Shown here: in pieces, positions 16,131 to 25,037 of the stretch
Layout of the letters: every line of letters begins with the position of its first letter
How positions within the stretch are numbered: position 1 is the stretch's first letter
DNA from: Bradyrhizobium sp. NAS80.1
GTDB taxonomy: Bacteria; Pseudomonadota; Alphaproteobacteria; Rhizobiales; Xanthobacteraceae
Direction: 5' to 3'
DNA length: 64,000 nucleotides
Assembly (NCBI RefSeq): GCF_001908205.1
Contig: NZ_LGHL01000211.1
Coordinates: 16,681 to 80,680, forward strand
Program-made: the position numbers and the translations under genes
Notes under the pieces: model-generated
Told to the model about the DNA's origin: nothing
Seen by the model: the letters and a program-made list of their open reading frames with translations, nothing else
The model's database searches: none

Positions 16131-17366
16131 ATGACCCCGGGCGACATCGACAAGATCTTCCGCGACGAGGCGGGGCGGGCGCTGGCCACGCTGATCCGCC
16201 TCGTCGGGGATTTCGATCTCGCCGAGGACGCGCTGCAGGATGCCTTCGCGGTTGCGCTCGAACGCTGGTCGACGTGCGAGCTGCCCGACAATCCGCGCGC
16301 CTGGCTCGTCAATGTCGGCCGCAACAAGGCGATCGACCGCATCCGGCGGCAGGCCGCCTTTCGCGGCAAGCAACAGGCGCTCCTGCACGAGCTGGAGCTC
16401 GATGCGCAAGCGCCTGACGAGCCGCCGGCGATGCTCGACGACGACATGCTGCGGTTGATCTTCACTTGCTGCCATCCCGCGTTCGCGCCGGAAGTCCAGG
16501 TTGCGCTGACGCTGCGCACCGTCTGCGGCCTCTCGACCGCGCAGGTCGCGCGCGCCTTCCTCGTCGGTGAGGATGCGATGGCGCAGCGGCTGGTCCGCGC
16601 CAAGCAGAAAATCAGGCTCGCAGGCATTCCCTATGAGGTGCCCGAGCGCGCCGCGTTGGCGCCGCGGCTCGATGGCGTGCTCGCCGTGATCTATCTCGTT
16701 TTCACCGAAGGCTATGTCGCAACCTCTGGCGCGGACCTGATGCGGCCGGACCTCGCGGTCGAAGCCATCCGGCTCGGCCGTCTGCTCGACCGGCTGATCC
16801 CTGACCGCGCGGGGATCAAGGGCCTGCTCGCGTTGATGCTGCTGCATGATGCGCGGCGCGCCGGGCGCGAGACCGCGGCCGGTGACATCGTCCTGCTGGA
16901 AGAGCAGGACCGCACGCTCTGGAATCGCGCGCAGATCGAGGAAGGCTCGCGGCTGGTGGACGATGCGCTGCGCGTGCCCGGACGTCCGCACGCCTATGCG
17001 GTGCAGGCGGCGGTCGCGGCGCTGCACGCCCGCGCACCGAGTTTCGAAGAGACCGACTGGCCGCAGATTGCCGGACTCTACGAAGTGCTGCTACGCATCA
17101 GCCCGTCGCCGGTGATCGAGCTCAATCACGCTGCCGCAGTATCGATGGTCGACGGTCCGGCCCGCGCGCTGGATCTGGTCGATGCGATCACCGCGCGCGG
17201 CGGGCTGGAGGGCTATGAGATGTTGCCGGCGGTGCGCGCGGATCTGTTGCGGCGGCTCGGCCGCAAGGACGAAGCGCGCAAGGCCTATCGCGCGGCGACG
17301 GAGGCGACGCAGCTCGAGCCGTTGCGGCGGCTGTATGCGCGGCGGGTGAGGGAGATGGACAACTAG
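16131..17366 (+). CDS. ECF42-type RNA polymerase sigma factor with C-terminal TPR-like extension
   Basis: A 411-residue sigma factor, about twice the size of an ordinary ECF sigma. Sigma region 2 is seen near the start (DFDLAEDALQDAFAVALERW, then NPRAWLVNVGRNKAIDRIRR). Region 4 follows near 120-165 (TLRTVCGLSTAQVARAFLVG, MAQRLVRAKQKIR). The remaining 230 residues are helical (DUF6596/TPR-like, with EGYVATSGADLMRPDLAVEA and FEETDWPQIAGLYEVLL), which is the mark of group ECF42. These sigmas lack a classical anti-sigma, and the extension is thought to control activity. The ATG at 16131 gives the usual short N-terminus. The DGPF gene upstream is the standard partner. Confidence 0.94.
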   Translation: MTPGDIDKIFRDEAGRALATLIRLVGDFDLAEDALQDAFAVALERWSTCELPDNPRAWLVNVGRNKAIDRIRRQAAFRGKQQALLHELELDAQAPDEPPAMLDDDMLRLIFTCCHPAFAPEVQVALTLRTVCGLSTAQVARAFLVGEDAMAQRLVRAKQKIRLAGIPYEVPERAALAPRLDGVLAVIYLVFTEGYVATSGADLMRPDLAVEAIRLGRLLDRLIPDRAGIKGLLALMLLHDARRAGRETAAGDIVLLEEQDRTLWNRAQIEEGSRLVDDALRVPGRPHAYAVQAAVAALHARAPSFEETDWPQIAGLYEVLLRISPSPVIELNHAAAVSMVDGPARALDLVDAITARGGLEGYEMLPAVRADLLRRLGRKDEARKAYRAATEATQLEPLRRLYARRVREMDN

Positions 17367-17369
17367 TAC

Positions 17370-17470
17370 TGTCATTCCGGGGCGATGCGAAGCATCGAAC
17401 CCGGAATCTCGAGATTCTCAGGTGCGCAACTGCGCACCATAGTTCGCACTTCGTGCGCCCCGGAATGACG
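17370..17470. repeat. Intergenic inverted repeat, family B
   Basis: TGTCATTCCGGGGCGATGCG opens the element and CGCCCCGGAATGACGGC closes it. The interior has the small palindrome GGTGCGCAACTGCGCACC and a GTTCGCACTTCGTGCG hairpin. It sits between the sigma gene stop and the convergent amidase stop, so it may end both transcripts. Confidence 0.88.
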
Positions 17471-17479
17471 GCTGCGCCG

Positions 17480-18340
17480 TCACTTCGAAGCCACGGTCGT
17501 CTCCGCCGGCAAGCTCGCCAGCAGTGCCTGCAACGTCGACAGCGTGGAATGGTCCGCGACGCCATCGAGCCGCACCGGGCGGAAGTGGCGCTGGAAGGCG
17601 GTGATGACTTCCATCGTCGCAGCGTCGTATTTGCCGTTGAGGGGAACGCCGTAGCCGTATTTGGCGAGCGCCTGCTGCAGGCTCAGCACCTCGTCGCTGA
17701 TGGTGCCGAGCATCAGGGTCTCGCCGCGCACGACCGGCGCGGGCGTCACCCAGTGACCGACGCCGGAATTGGCCAGCGAATGCCATGGAAACTTTTCGCC
17801 GGGGTCCTTCTTGCGGGCGGGCGCAACGTCGGAATGGCCGAGCACGCGGTGTGCCGGCACGTTGCGGCGAAGCATGATGCCGCGGCACAGCGCGATCACG
17901 GCGGCGATCTGGCGCAGCGGAAACTCCGGATAGCCCCAGTCATGGCCGCGATTGATGATCTCGATGCCGATCGAGCAGGAGTTGACGTCATCCTCGCCGG
18001 CCCAGGACGACACGCCGGCGTGCCAGGCGCGCTTGGCTTCGGGCACGCATTGCACGATGCGGCCGTCCTCCAGCACGACGTAATGCGCCGACACTTCGGT
18101 GCCCGCCGTGCACAGCCGTGCCAGCGCACCCTCGACATCGGGCATGCCGGTGTAGTGCAGCACGATCATGTCCGGCAGCCGTCCCTTGTTGCGCTCGCCA
18201 TGATTCGGCGAGGGGATGATGTCGGAGACGATCGAGGAATCCGGCTCGAACGTCCGCATGTTCGCCGCGGCCTTGGGAACCGGGAGAACGCGTTGACGCT
18301 TCGAATCAGATCCAGATGGTTTGGACGAACCAGACGACAT
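17480..18340 (-). CDS. N-acetylmuramoyl-L-alanine amidase (AmpD-type) with peptidoglycan-binding domain
   Basis: A 286-residue enzyme that should cleave the bond between muramic acid and the stem peptide. The zinc amidase_2 domain runs from about 35 to 200: a zinc His in MIVLHYTGMPD, then NSCSIGIEIINRGHDWGYPEF, and the second zinc His with catalytic residues in GHSDVAPARKKDPGEKFPW. A PG_binding_1 domain follows near 215-275 (LSLQQALAKYGYGVPLNGKYD). I chose the ATG at 18340. A start at 18259 (MRTFEPDS) would also keep the whole domain. No clear signal peptide is seen, which suits cytoplasmic muropeptide recycling, although export cannot be excluded. It is divergent from the dcw cluster. Confidence 0.9.
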   Translation of the reverse strand: MSSGSSKPSGSDSKRQRVLPVPKAAANMRTFEPDSSIVSDIIPSPNHGERNKGRLPDMIVLHYTGMPDVEGALARLCTAGTEVSAHYVVLEDGRIVQCVPEAKRAWHAGVSSWAGEDDVNSCSIGIEIINRGHDWGYPEFPLRQIAAVIALCRGIMLRRNVPAHRVLGHSDVAPARKKDPGEKFPWHSLANSGVGHWVTPAPVVRGETLMLGTISDEVLSLQQALAKYGYGVPLNGKYDAATMEVITAFQRHFRPVRLDGVADHSTLSTLQALLASLPAETTVASK

Positions 18341-18791
18341 AGGCAGCTCAAGGCAGACAGGCAGACAGAAAGGGTAGCAAGCCCTTTTCTTTACTATTCC
18401 TTTACCCTCCCGCGTACGCAATCGCGCGGCGCGGTTAACCAATGCATTTTGGCGCATGTGTGTGGATGCGGCATCACCGTTCCCGTCACCTTTTCGACTT
18501 GTAACGAGTCGATCAACGCTTTCTTAACGCTAAGGGCCGTTACTGAGACATGAAGAGCCGACCCGCGTCCGGAGGCGGCCAAAGCGTATTTTGGCTCGAA
18601 ATCCCATGGCTGCCCGTCAAATTCCACTGGGAACACTGGGTTTGCGGCCCGGGACGACCGGGCTTGGTAACCGTGCTGGACAAGGGTTGGGTCGTGGAAC
18701 CGGCGCGACGTGTAATAATTCGAGGCGTTATGGGCTTGTTCGTCCCCGATCTCGCATGGGCGTCAGGCTGGGTGCTCGGCAGGCGTTTCGC
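18341..18791. other. Divergent intergenic region between the amidase and rsmH
   Basis: 450 bp without a convincing gene. It holds a CtrA-like site at 18390-18406, a GTTAACC at about 18435, and a TAATAAT stretch near 18712 that could be part of the rsmH promoter. An ORF of 81 codons (18550-18795) has no family features and no good ribosome site. No mraZ gene is present, although mraZ precedes rsmH in many bacteria. The dcw promoter is probably here. Confidence 0.6.
18390..18406 (+). promoter_or_regulatory. CtrA-like box TTTA-N7-TTTACC
   Basis: TTTA (18390-18393), seven bases, then TTTACC (18401-18406). This resembles the CtrA recognition pattern TTAA-N7-TTAA with one mismatch per half. It lies 50 bp upstream of the amidase start. 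The same pattern occurs upstream of ftsQ at 34037-34053. Confidence 0.4.
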
Positions 18792-19781
18792 ATGAGCTCG
18801 GTTCCACACATCCCCGTTCTTGGCCGCGAGGCGGTCGACCATCTCGCTCCGCGCGAGGGCGGTATCTATGTCGACGCCACCTTCGGCGGCGGCGGTTACA
18901 GCCGCGCGATTCTCGATGTGCCGGGAACTCGTCTGATCGCGATCGATCGCGACCGCACCGCTATCGCTGGCGGTGCCGAGCTGGTCGAAGGTTCCGCAGG
19001 CCGGCTGACGCTGGTCGAGGACCGCTTCTCCAATCTCGCCGAGGTTTGCGCGGCGCAGGGCGTCGATGCCGTCGACGGCGTCGTGATGGATGTCGGGGTG
19101 TCCTCGATGCAGCTCGACCAGGCCACTCGCGGCATTTCTTTCCGCCTCGACGGGCCGCTCGACATGCGGATGGGGCAGGCGGGGCCGACCGCCGCCGATG
19201 TCGTCGCGCGTGCCTCGGAAGGCGATCTCGCCGACATCATCTATCTCCTGGGTGAGGAGCGGCATTCGCGCCGCGTCGCCCGCGCCATCGTGGCGGACCG
19301 GCAGGAGACGCCGTTCACGACCACGCGCGCGCTCGCCGATCTCGTCGCCAGGGTGGTTCGCTCGAAACCCGGGGACATTCACCCCGCGACGCGGACGTTC
19401 CAGGCCCTGCGCATCTTCGTCAACGAAGAGCTCGAGGAGCTCCAGACCGCGCTGGCCGCGGCCGAACGGGTGCTCAAGCCCGGCGGCCGCCTCGTTGTCG
19501 TCTCGTTCCATTCGCTCGAAGACCGCATCGTCAAGAATTTCCTCGCTGAACGTTCGAAGACCGGCGGCGGCTCGCGGCATCTGCCGGAAGTGGCGCAGGT
19601 TCCGCCAAGCTTCCAGCTGCTGACGCGGCGGCCCGTGATCGCGGGTGAGGACGAGGTCGCGCATAATCCACGCGCGCGCTCCGCAAAACTTCGTGCCGCC
19701 GAGCGCACCTGCGCGCCTGCGCATCACGACGGCGAGCCGTCACCCTGGCCAAAACTCTCCGACGTGATGAGGGGCGGCTAG
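18792..19781 (+). CDS. rsmH: 16S rRNA (cytosine1402-N4)-methyltransferase RsmH (MraW)
   Basis: A 329-residue SAM-dependent enzyme that methylates N4 of C1402 in 16S rRNA in the ribosomal decoding centre. The SAM-binding loop YVDATFGGGGYSRAIL is at about residues 26-41. The conserved DGVVMDVGVSSMQLD and GISFRLDGPLDMRM follow, and VVVSFHSLEDRIVKNF lies near 236-251. Length is typical. The ATG at 18792 gives the standard N-terminus (PHIPVLGREAVDHL). It is the first recognisable gene of the dcw cluster, 3 bp before ftsL, and is presumably co-transcribed with it. Confidence 0.96.
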   Translation: MSSVPHIPVLGREAVDHLAPREGGIYVDATFGGGGYSRAILDVPGTRLIAIDRDRTAIAGGAELVEGSAGRLTLVEDRFSNLAEVCAAQGVDAVDGVVMDVGVSSMQLDQATRGISFRLDGPLDMRMGQAGPTAADVVARASEGDLADIIYLLGEERHSRRVARAIVADRQETPFTTTRALADLVARVVRSKPGDIHPATRTFQALRIFVNEELEELQTALAAAERVLKPGGRLVVVSFHSLEDRIVKNFLAERSKTGGGSRHLPEVAQVPPSFQLLTRRPVIAGEDEVAHNPRARSAKLRAAERTCAPAHHDGEPSPWPKLSDVMRGG

Positions 19782-19784
19782 CGC

Positions 19785-20177
19785 ATGCGCATCGTCCACC
19801 TTCTCGTCATCGGCGCGCTGATCTTCGCGGCCGCCTATGTCTACCGGATCAAGATGGAATCCACGGCGCGCGTGGAAAAAGTGCTGCGGCTGCATGCGGA
19901 GATCCGCGAGCAGCGCGATGCGATCGCCTCGCTGCGCTCCGAATGGGCCAAGCTAGATGCGCCCCTGCGCCTGCAAGGCCTGTCCGAGCGGCATCTGCGG
20001 CTCAAGCCGGTCAACGGCACGCAATACGACTCGTTGAAGAACCTGCCCGAGCGTCCGCCGCGAATGTTCAGGCCGGGCGAGCCCGATCCGATCGGGGCCA
20101 TGCTCAACACCATCGAAGCCGCGAGCGATCCGGATAGTGTGACGGGCTCCGTGCCTCAGCCCGAGGACAAGCAATGA
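19785..20177 (+). CDS. ftsL: Cell division protein FtsL
   Basis: A 130-residue bitopic membrane protein. There is a short N-terminus, one membrane helix at about residues 3-20 (VHLLVIGALIFAAAYVYRI) and a periplasmic coiled coil (about 28-62). A Pro-rich C-terminus follows. This fits FtsL, which pairs with FtsB/FtsQ and activates the FtsWI septal synthase. Sequence conservation in FtsL is low, so the call rests on size, topology and position between rsmH and ftsI. Its TGA overlaps the ftsI ATG by 4 bp, implying translational coupling. Confidence 0.9.
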   Translation: MRIVHLLVIGALIFAAAYVYRIKMESTARVEKVLRLHAEIREQRDAIASLRSEWAKLDAPLRLQGLSERHLRLKPVNGTQYDSLKNLPERPPRMFRPGEPDPIGAMLNTIEAASDPDSVTGSVPQPEDKQ

Positions 20178-21928
20178 GCGCTCCGACTCCGGCCAAACCC
20201 ACCGCGCGGCCAGCTGAGCCCTGGCGGCAGCGACTGATCCGCAGCCTGCTCTACGGGCGCAATGTCGATCGCGCCGCGAAGGCGCGCGCGCGCGTTGGCC
20301 TTGCGATGCTCGCCTTCGCCTCGGTCTACGCCCTGATCGGTGGCCGCCTCGTGATGTTCGCAATCGGCGCGGACGCCCACGGCGCGCGCCGTGCGGCGTC
20401 GCAGGAGGTGGTCGCGACCGCGCGGCCCGACATCGTCGACCGCAACGGCGCCATCCTCGCGACCGACGTCAAGGCTTCGAGCCTGTTCGGCGAGCCGCGC
20501 CGCATCATCGACAAGGACGAGGCGATCGAGCTTCTGACCGCCACCGTGCCCGACCTCGACGAGGCCGAGGTGCGCGAGCGCCTGTCGTCGCGCAAGGGGT
20601 TCGTCTGGCTGAAGCGCGAGATCACGCCGAAACAGCAGCAGGACATTCACAAGCTCGGCATTCCCGGCATCGGCTTCCTGCGCGAGAACAAGCGCGTCTA
20701 TCCGACCGGCAACGAGGTTGCCCACCTCATCGGTCTCGTCAACATCGACAACCAGGGCATCGCCGGCATTGAGAAGTGGCTCGACAATCAAGGGCTCGCC
20801 GACCTCCACCGCGCCGGCTTTGCCACCGACCGGCTACAAAAGCCGATCGAGCTCTCGGTCGATCTGCGCGTCGAACACGCGCTTCGCGACGAATTGTTGA
20901 AGGCTAAGGAGAAGTTCCACGCCAAGGCGGCCTCCGGCATCGTCTCGAATGTGAAGACCGGCGAGATCGTGGCGATGGTCTCCCTGCCGGACTTCGATCC
21001 CAACAATCCGAAGGAAGCGCACGACCCCGACCGCATCAACCGCCTGACGACGGGCGTCTACGAGATGGGCTCGACCTTCAAGGCGTTCACGCTGGCGATG
21101 GCGCTCGATTCTGGAAAGATCAATCTAAACTCGTCGTGGGATGCGCGCGGAAACCTGCACTATGGCAAGTTCACCATCCACGACAGCCATCCGCTCGGAC
21201 GCTTCATCAACACCAAGGAAGTGTTTACCTATTCGTCCAACATCGGCGCTGCACGGATCGCGCTCGGCCAGGGCGTGGAGGCGCACAAGGCGTTCCTCGC
21301 CAAGATGGGCCAGCTGACGCGGCTGCGCACCGAGCTGCCCGAGAGCGCGGCGCCGCTGATCCCGCGCCGCTGGAGTGAGCTGAACACGGTCACCGCCGCG
21401 TTCGGTCAGGGCCTCTCCGTCGCGCCGCTGCAGGCAGTGATGGGCATCAACGCCCTGGTGAACGGCGGCTACCTGATTCCGCCGACATTCATGAAGCGCA
21501 GCGAAGCGGAAGCGGCGGCGCTGGCCAAGCGCGTGATCAAACAGGACACCAGCGACAAGATGCGGTACCTGATGCGGCTCAATGCCGAAGTCGGTACCGC
21601 CAAGACCGCCGACATCAAGGGCTACTACGTCGGCGGCAAGACCGGTACGTCCGAGAAGGTCATCAACGGCCGCTATGCCAAGAAGCGCGTGCTCAACTCC
21701 TTCACGGCGGTCATGCCATGCGACGATCCGAAATATCACATCTTGATCATGCTGGACGAGCCGCAGGCGCTGCCTGAAACGCACGGTTTCATCACCTCGG
21801 GCTGGAACGCGGTGCCGACCGGCGGCAAGGTGATCGAGCGGATTGCGCCGCTTTTGGGCGTCGAACCGCGGTTTGACCTGCCGCCGTCCGACCGCCTTAT
21901 TCTTGCAGCATCCAGGACAACCCAGTAA
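20174..21928 (+). CDS. ftsI: Septal peptidoglycan transpeptidase FtsI (PBP3)
   Basis: A 584-residue class B penicillin-binding protein that crosslinks septal peptidoglycan and is a beta-lactam target. There is one membrane helix at about 41-63, then the pedestal domain (ARPDIVDRNGAILATDVKAS near 83). The transpeptidase domain has the catalytic Ser300 in STFK (300-303), SSN at 354-356 and KTGT at 489-492. All three catalytic motifs are intact. It overlaps ftsL by 4 bp. It works with FtsW, encoded further down the same cluster. Confidence 0.96.
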   Translation: MSAPTPAKPTARPAEPWRQRLIRSLLYGRNVDRAAKARARVGLAMLAFASVYALIGGRLVMFAIGADAHGARRAASQEVVATARPDIVDRNGAILATDVKASSLFGEPRRIIDKDEAIELLTATVPDLDEAEVRERLSSRKGFVWLKREITPKQQQDIHKLGIPGIGFLRENKRVYPTGNEVAHLIGLVNIDNQGIAGIEKWLDNQGLADLHRAGFATDRLQKPIELSVDLRVEHALRDELLKAKEKFHAKAASGIVSNVKTGEIVAMVSLPDFDPNNPKEAHDPDRINRLTTGVYEMGSTFKAFTLAMALDSGKINLNSSWDARGNLHYGKFTIHDSHPLGRFINTKEVFTYSSNIGAARIALGQGVEAHKAFLAKMGQLTRLRTELPESAAPLIPRRWSELNTVTAAFGQGLSVAPLQAVMGINALVNGGYLIPPTFMKRSEAEAAALAKRVIKQDTSDKMRYLMRLNAEVGTAKTADIKGYYVGGKTGTSEKVINGRYAKKRVLNSFTAVMPCDDPKYHILIMLDEPQALPETHGFITSGWNAVPTGGKVIERIAPLLGVEPRFDLPPSDRLILAASRTTQ

Positions 21929-22011
21929 TCAACGGGGTAGGCCATTGCCGCTGCTGAGTCGGATTTTTCCGAAGGTTCGGCTCTCCGGCGCGGCATGTCG
22001 ACTGGAAGACC

Positions 22012-23469
22012 ATGAAGCTGCGTGACGTCCTAGGCAATGATGCCGCAATCGAGCCCGCTGCCGCGGCGCTCGAGGTGACGGGGATTGCGCTCGACAGCCG
22101 CGTGGTCAAGCCGGGCGATCTGTTCTTCGCACTCGCGGGCAGCAAGACCGACGGCGCGCGCTTCATCGATGCCGCGATTGCCGCCGGTGCGGTCGCGGTG
22201 GTCGGCGACCATGCGCCCGCGGGAGCCGCGGTGCCGTTTGTCGCCGTCGCCAATCCGCGCCGCTCGCTGGCGCTGGCCGCGGCGAGATTCTTCCCTGCGC
22301 AGCCTGCAACCATCGCCGCGGTGACCGGCACCAGCGGCAAGACTTCGGTGGCTGCGTTCACGCGCCAGATCTGGGAGCGGCTTGGCCATGCCTCGGCCAG
22401 CATTGGAACCATCGGCCTCGTCTCGCCGAAGCGTACCGTCTATGGCTCATTGACGACACCCGATCCGATCGCGCTGCACCGGCAGCTCGATGAGATCGCG
22501 CGCGAGGGCGTGACGCATCTCGCCTTTGAGGCGTCCTCGCACGGGCTCGACCAGTATCGCCTCGACGGCGTGCGTGTCTCCGCCGGCGGCTTCACCAATC
22601 TCACGCGCGATCACATGGATTACCATCCGACCGTCGCGCATTATCTCGCCGCAAAACTCCGTCTGTTCCGCGAATTGGTCCAGTCGGGCGGCCCAGCTGT
22701 GATCTCGGCCGATCATGATTGTTCGGCGGAGGCGATCGAGGCGGCGACATCGCGCGGCCTGCGCGTGATGGCGGTGGGCCGCAATGGCGACGGCGCAGGC
22801 GAGGGCATCCGTCTTGCCAGCGCCGAGGTCGAAGGTTTTTCGCAAGTGCTCGCGGTCGAGCATCGCGGCAAGCGCCATGCGATCCGGCTGCCGCTGGTCG
22901 GGGAGTTCCAGATCGAGAACGCGCTGGTGTCGGCCGGTCTTGCGATCGGCACCGGTAGCGATGCCGCCAATGTATTTGCGAGCCTCGAGCATCTCGAGGG
23001 TGCGAAAGGTCGGCTCGAGCGTGTTGGCGAGCGCAATGGCGCGCCGATCTTCGTCGACTACGCGCACAAGCCGGATGCGCTGGCGAAGGCGCTGCAGGCG
23101 CTGCGACCCTACGCCAAGCGCAGGCTGGTCGTCGTGTTCGGCGCCGGCGGCGATCGCGATGCCGGCAAGCGTCCGATCATGGGTGAGATCGCGGCGGAGA
23201 ATGCCGACGGCGTCATCATCACCGACGACAATCCGCGCAGCGAGAAGCCGGAAGCCGTTCGCGCCGCGATCCTTGCGACCGCCAAGGGCGCCAGGGAAAT
23301 CGGCGACCGTGCCGCAGCGATTCGCGCCGCGATCGAGGAATTGGAAGAGGGCGATGCGCTGCTGATCGCCGGCAAGGGACATGAGACCGGGCAGATCGTC
23401 GGCAGCCAGGTGCTGCCCTTCAGTGATCACGAGGCGGTCGCCGCCGCATTAGCGTCGAGGATTGCATGA
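22012..23469 (+). CDS. murE: UDP-MurNAc-L-Ala-D-Glu:meso-diaminopimelate ligase
   Basis: A 485-residue cytoplasmic Mur ligase that adds the third stem-peptide residue. The ATP-binding loop VTGTSGKTS is at about 104-112. The central domain has FEASSHGLDQ, and the C-terminal domain carries DNPR at 406-409, the motif that selects meso-diaminopimelate rather than lysine. This fits a Gram-negative wall. The ATG at 22012 follows ftsI by 83 bp. Its stop overlaps the murF start by 4 bp (ATGA). Confidence 0.96.
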   Translation: MKLRDVLGNDAAIEPAAAALEVTGIALDSRVVKPGDLFFALAGSKTDGARFIDAAIAAGAVAVVGDHAPAGAAVPFVAVANPRRSLALAAARFFPAQPATIAAVTGTSGKTSVAAFTRQIWERLGHASASIGTIGLVSPKRTVYGSLTTPDPIALHRQLDEIAREGVTHLAFEASSHGLDQYRLDGVRVSAGGFTNLTRDHMDYHPTVAHYLAAKLRLFRELVQSGGPAVISADHDCSAEAIEAATSRGLRVMAVGRNGDGAGEGIRLASAEVEGFSQVLAVEHRGKRHAIRLPLVGEFQIENALVSAGLAIGTGSDAANVFASLEHLEGAKGRLERVGERNGAPIFVDYAHKPDALAKALQALRPYAKRRLVVVFGAGGDRDAGKRPIMGEIAAENADGVIITDDNPRSEKPEAVRAAILATAKGAREIGDRAAAIRAAIEELEEGDALLIAGKGHETGQIVGSQVLPFSDHEAVAAALASRIA

Positions 23470-24845
23470 GCGCGCCGATATGGACCGTTGCCGAAGTGGC
23501 GCGAGCGCTTGGCGCTGCCGGATCGTTCCCGGACACGCCGGTCGAGTTCGTTACCCAGGACAGCCGTCTGATAAAGCCGGGCAGCCTGTTCGTCGCGCTG
23601 AGCGGCACGCCGAGCGGTGGCTTCATCTCGGCCTTCGCCAGCGCGCGTGACGGCTGGGAGTTCGCGGACAAGGCCGAAGCGTCAGGGGCGGTCGCGATGA
23701 TCGTGCCGCACGAGATCGCCGGCATTCGAATCCCGCAGATCGTCGTGAAGGACACGTTGATCGATGGTCTCTGGGGCCTCGCCCGCGCCGCCCGGGCGCG
23801 CTTCAACGGACCGGTGATCGGGCTCACCGGCAGTGCCGGCAAGACCAGCACCAAGGAATTTCTGGCCGCCTATCCGAATGCCTATGCGAGCCCGTCGAGC
23901 TTCAACAATTTCTGGGGCGTGCCGCTGACGCTCTGCAACGCGCGGCCTGATGCCAGCCTCTGGGTCGTCGAGATGGGCATGAACCAGACCGGCGAGATCG
24001 CACGGCTCAGCGAGCTGACGCGGCCGACGGTTGCGCTCGTCGTCAACGTCCAGCCCGTGCATCTGGAGAAGCTCGGCTCGCTCGAAGCCATCAGGCACGA
24101 AAAGGTGTCGATCGCGCTCGGCCTGCCCGAGGACGGCGTGCTGGTGCTGCCGGCCGGGATCAAGGCGGCCGAATGGAAAGGCAAGGTCGTGCGCTTCGGC
24201 GAGCATGCCGAAGTGCACGAGGTCAAGCACGCGCCGCATGGCGACAGCTGGCAGGTCGTGGCTCGGGTCGGCAAGAAGGAGATCGCGTTCAGCCTGACGC
24301 CGGGGGCACCGCATCGGGTGCAGAACGCGCTGGCCGCGCTCGCCGCGATCCGCGCGGCGAACCTCGATGCCGCGACGCTCGCGATCAAGCTCGACCGGGT
24401 CGGCATTATGACCGGCCGCGGCGTCGAGCAGGCGGTCGGCGGCGTCACCGTGATCGACGATAGTTTCAACGGCAATCCGGCCAGTGTCGCTGCTGCGCTG
24501 CAAAGCCTGCAGGCGCGCAACGTGACCGACGGCCGCCGCATTGCGGTGCTCGGCGACATGCTGGAACTGGGCGACGACGCGCCAAGCTACCACACCGGCC
24601 TCGCCAGGCATCTCGACGGCATCGACGGCGTCTACTGCGTCGGGCCGTTGATGCGCCACCTCTATGACGTGCTGCCCGCCGGCAAGGGCCTCGGCTGGCA
24701 CGACGATCCCGCCACGCTGAAGCCGGGTGAGGTCGCAAATCTGCTGAAGTCTGGCGATGTCGTGGTTGTCAAGGGCAGCAAAAAGATGTTCTGGGTCAAC
24801 AAGTTTGTGCCGGGCCTAGTGGCCGCCTTGCAGGCAAAGGCGTAA
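23466..24845 (+). CDS. murF: UDP-MurNAc-tripeptide:D-Ala-D-Ala ligase
   Basis: A 459-residue Mur ligase that attaches the D-Ala-D-Ala dipeptide to finish the UDP-MurNAc pentapeptide. The ATP-binding motif GLTGSAGKTSTKEF is near 118-131, followed by NNFWGVPLTL and EMGMNQTGEI. The C-terminal domain has DDSFNGNPASVAAAL and the conserved VLGDMLELG. It overlaps murE by 4 bp. Its substrate dipeptide is made by the Ddl enzyme encoded about 8 kb downstream in the same cluster. Confidence 0.96.
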   Translation: MSAPIWTVAEVARALGAAGSFPDTPVEFVTQDSRLIKPGSLFVALSGTPSGGFISAFASARDGWEFADKAEASGAVAMIVPHEIAGIRIPQIVVKDTLIDGLWGLARAARARFNGPVIGLTGSAGKTSTKEFLAAYPNAYASPSSFNNFWGVPLTLCNARPDASLWVVEMGMNQTGEIARLSELTRPTVALVVNVQPVHLEKLGSLEAIRHEKVSIALGLPEDGVLVLPAGIKAAEWKGKVVRFGEHAEVHEVKHAPHGDSWQVVARVGKKEIAFSLTPGAPHRVQNALAALAAIRAANLDAATLAIKLDRVGIMTGRGVEQAVGGVTVIDDSFNGNPASVAAALQSLQARNVTDGRRIAVLGDMLELGDDAPSYHTGLARHLDGIDGVYCVGPLMRHLYDVLPAGKGLGWHDDPATLKPGEVANLLKSGDVVVVKGSKKMFWVNKFVPGLVAALQAKA

Positions 24846-25037
24846 ACTGCTTGGAAGGCGCTGTTCCCGAATCCCACCCTTTGCGGCGCGAAGCCGACCG
24901 GTTTCATAGAGGTCGCCTGGCCCCGTGATGAAGACCAGCGAATGCGCGTGAGGCACGTTGAGGCCAAGGTCGATGCCAAGATCAATGCGAAGATCGAGAC
25001 CAGGGCCGCGTACGAAAGGCGCCATAGGACCGTCTGA

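Noticed and set aside
18550..18795. 81-codon ORF upstream of rsmH
   Set aside because: No ribosome site, no family motif and rich in Trp and Gly as non-coding GC-rich DNA often is. It ends just inside rsmH.
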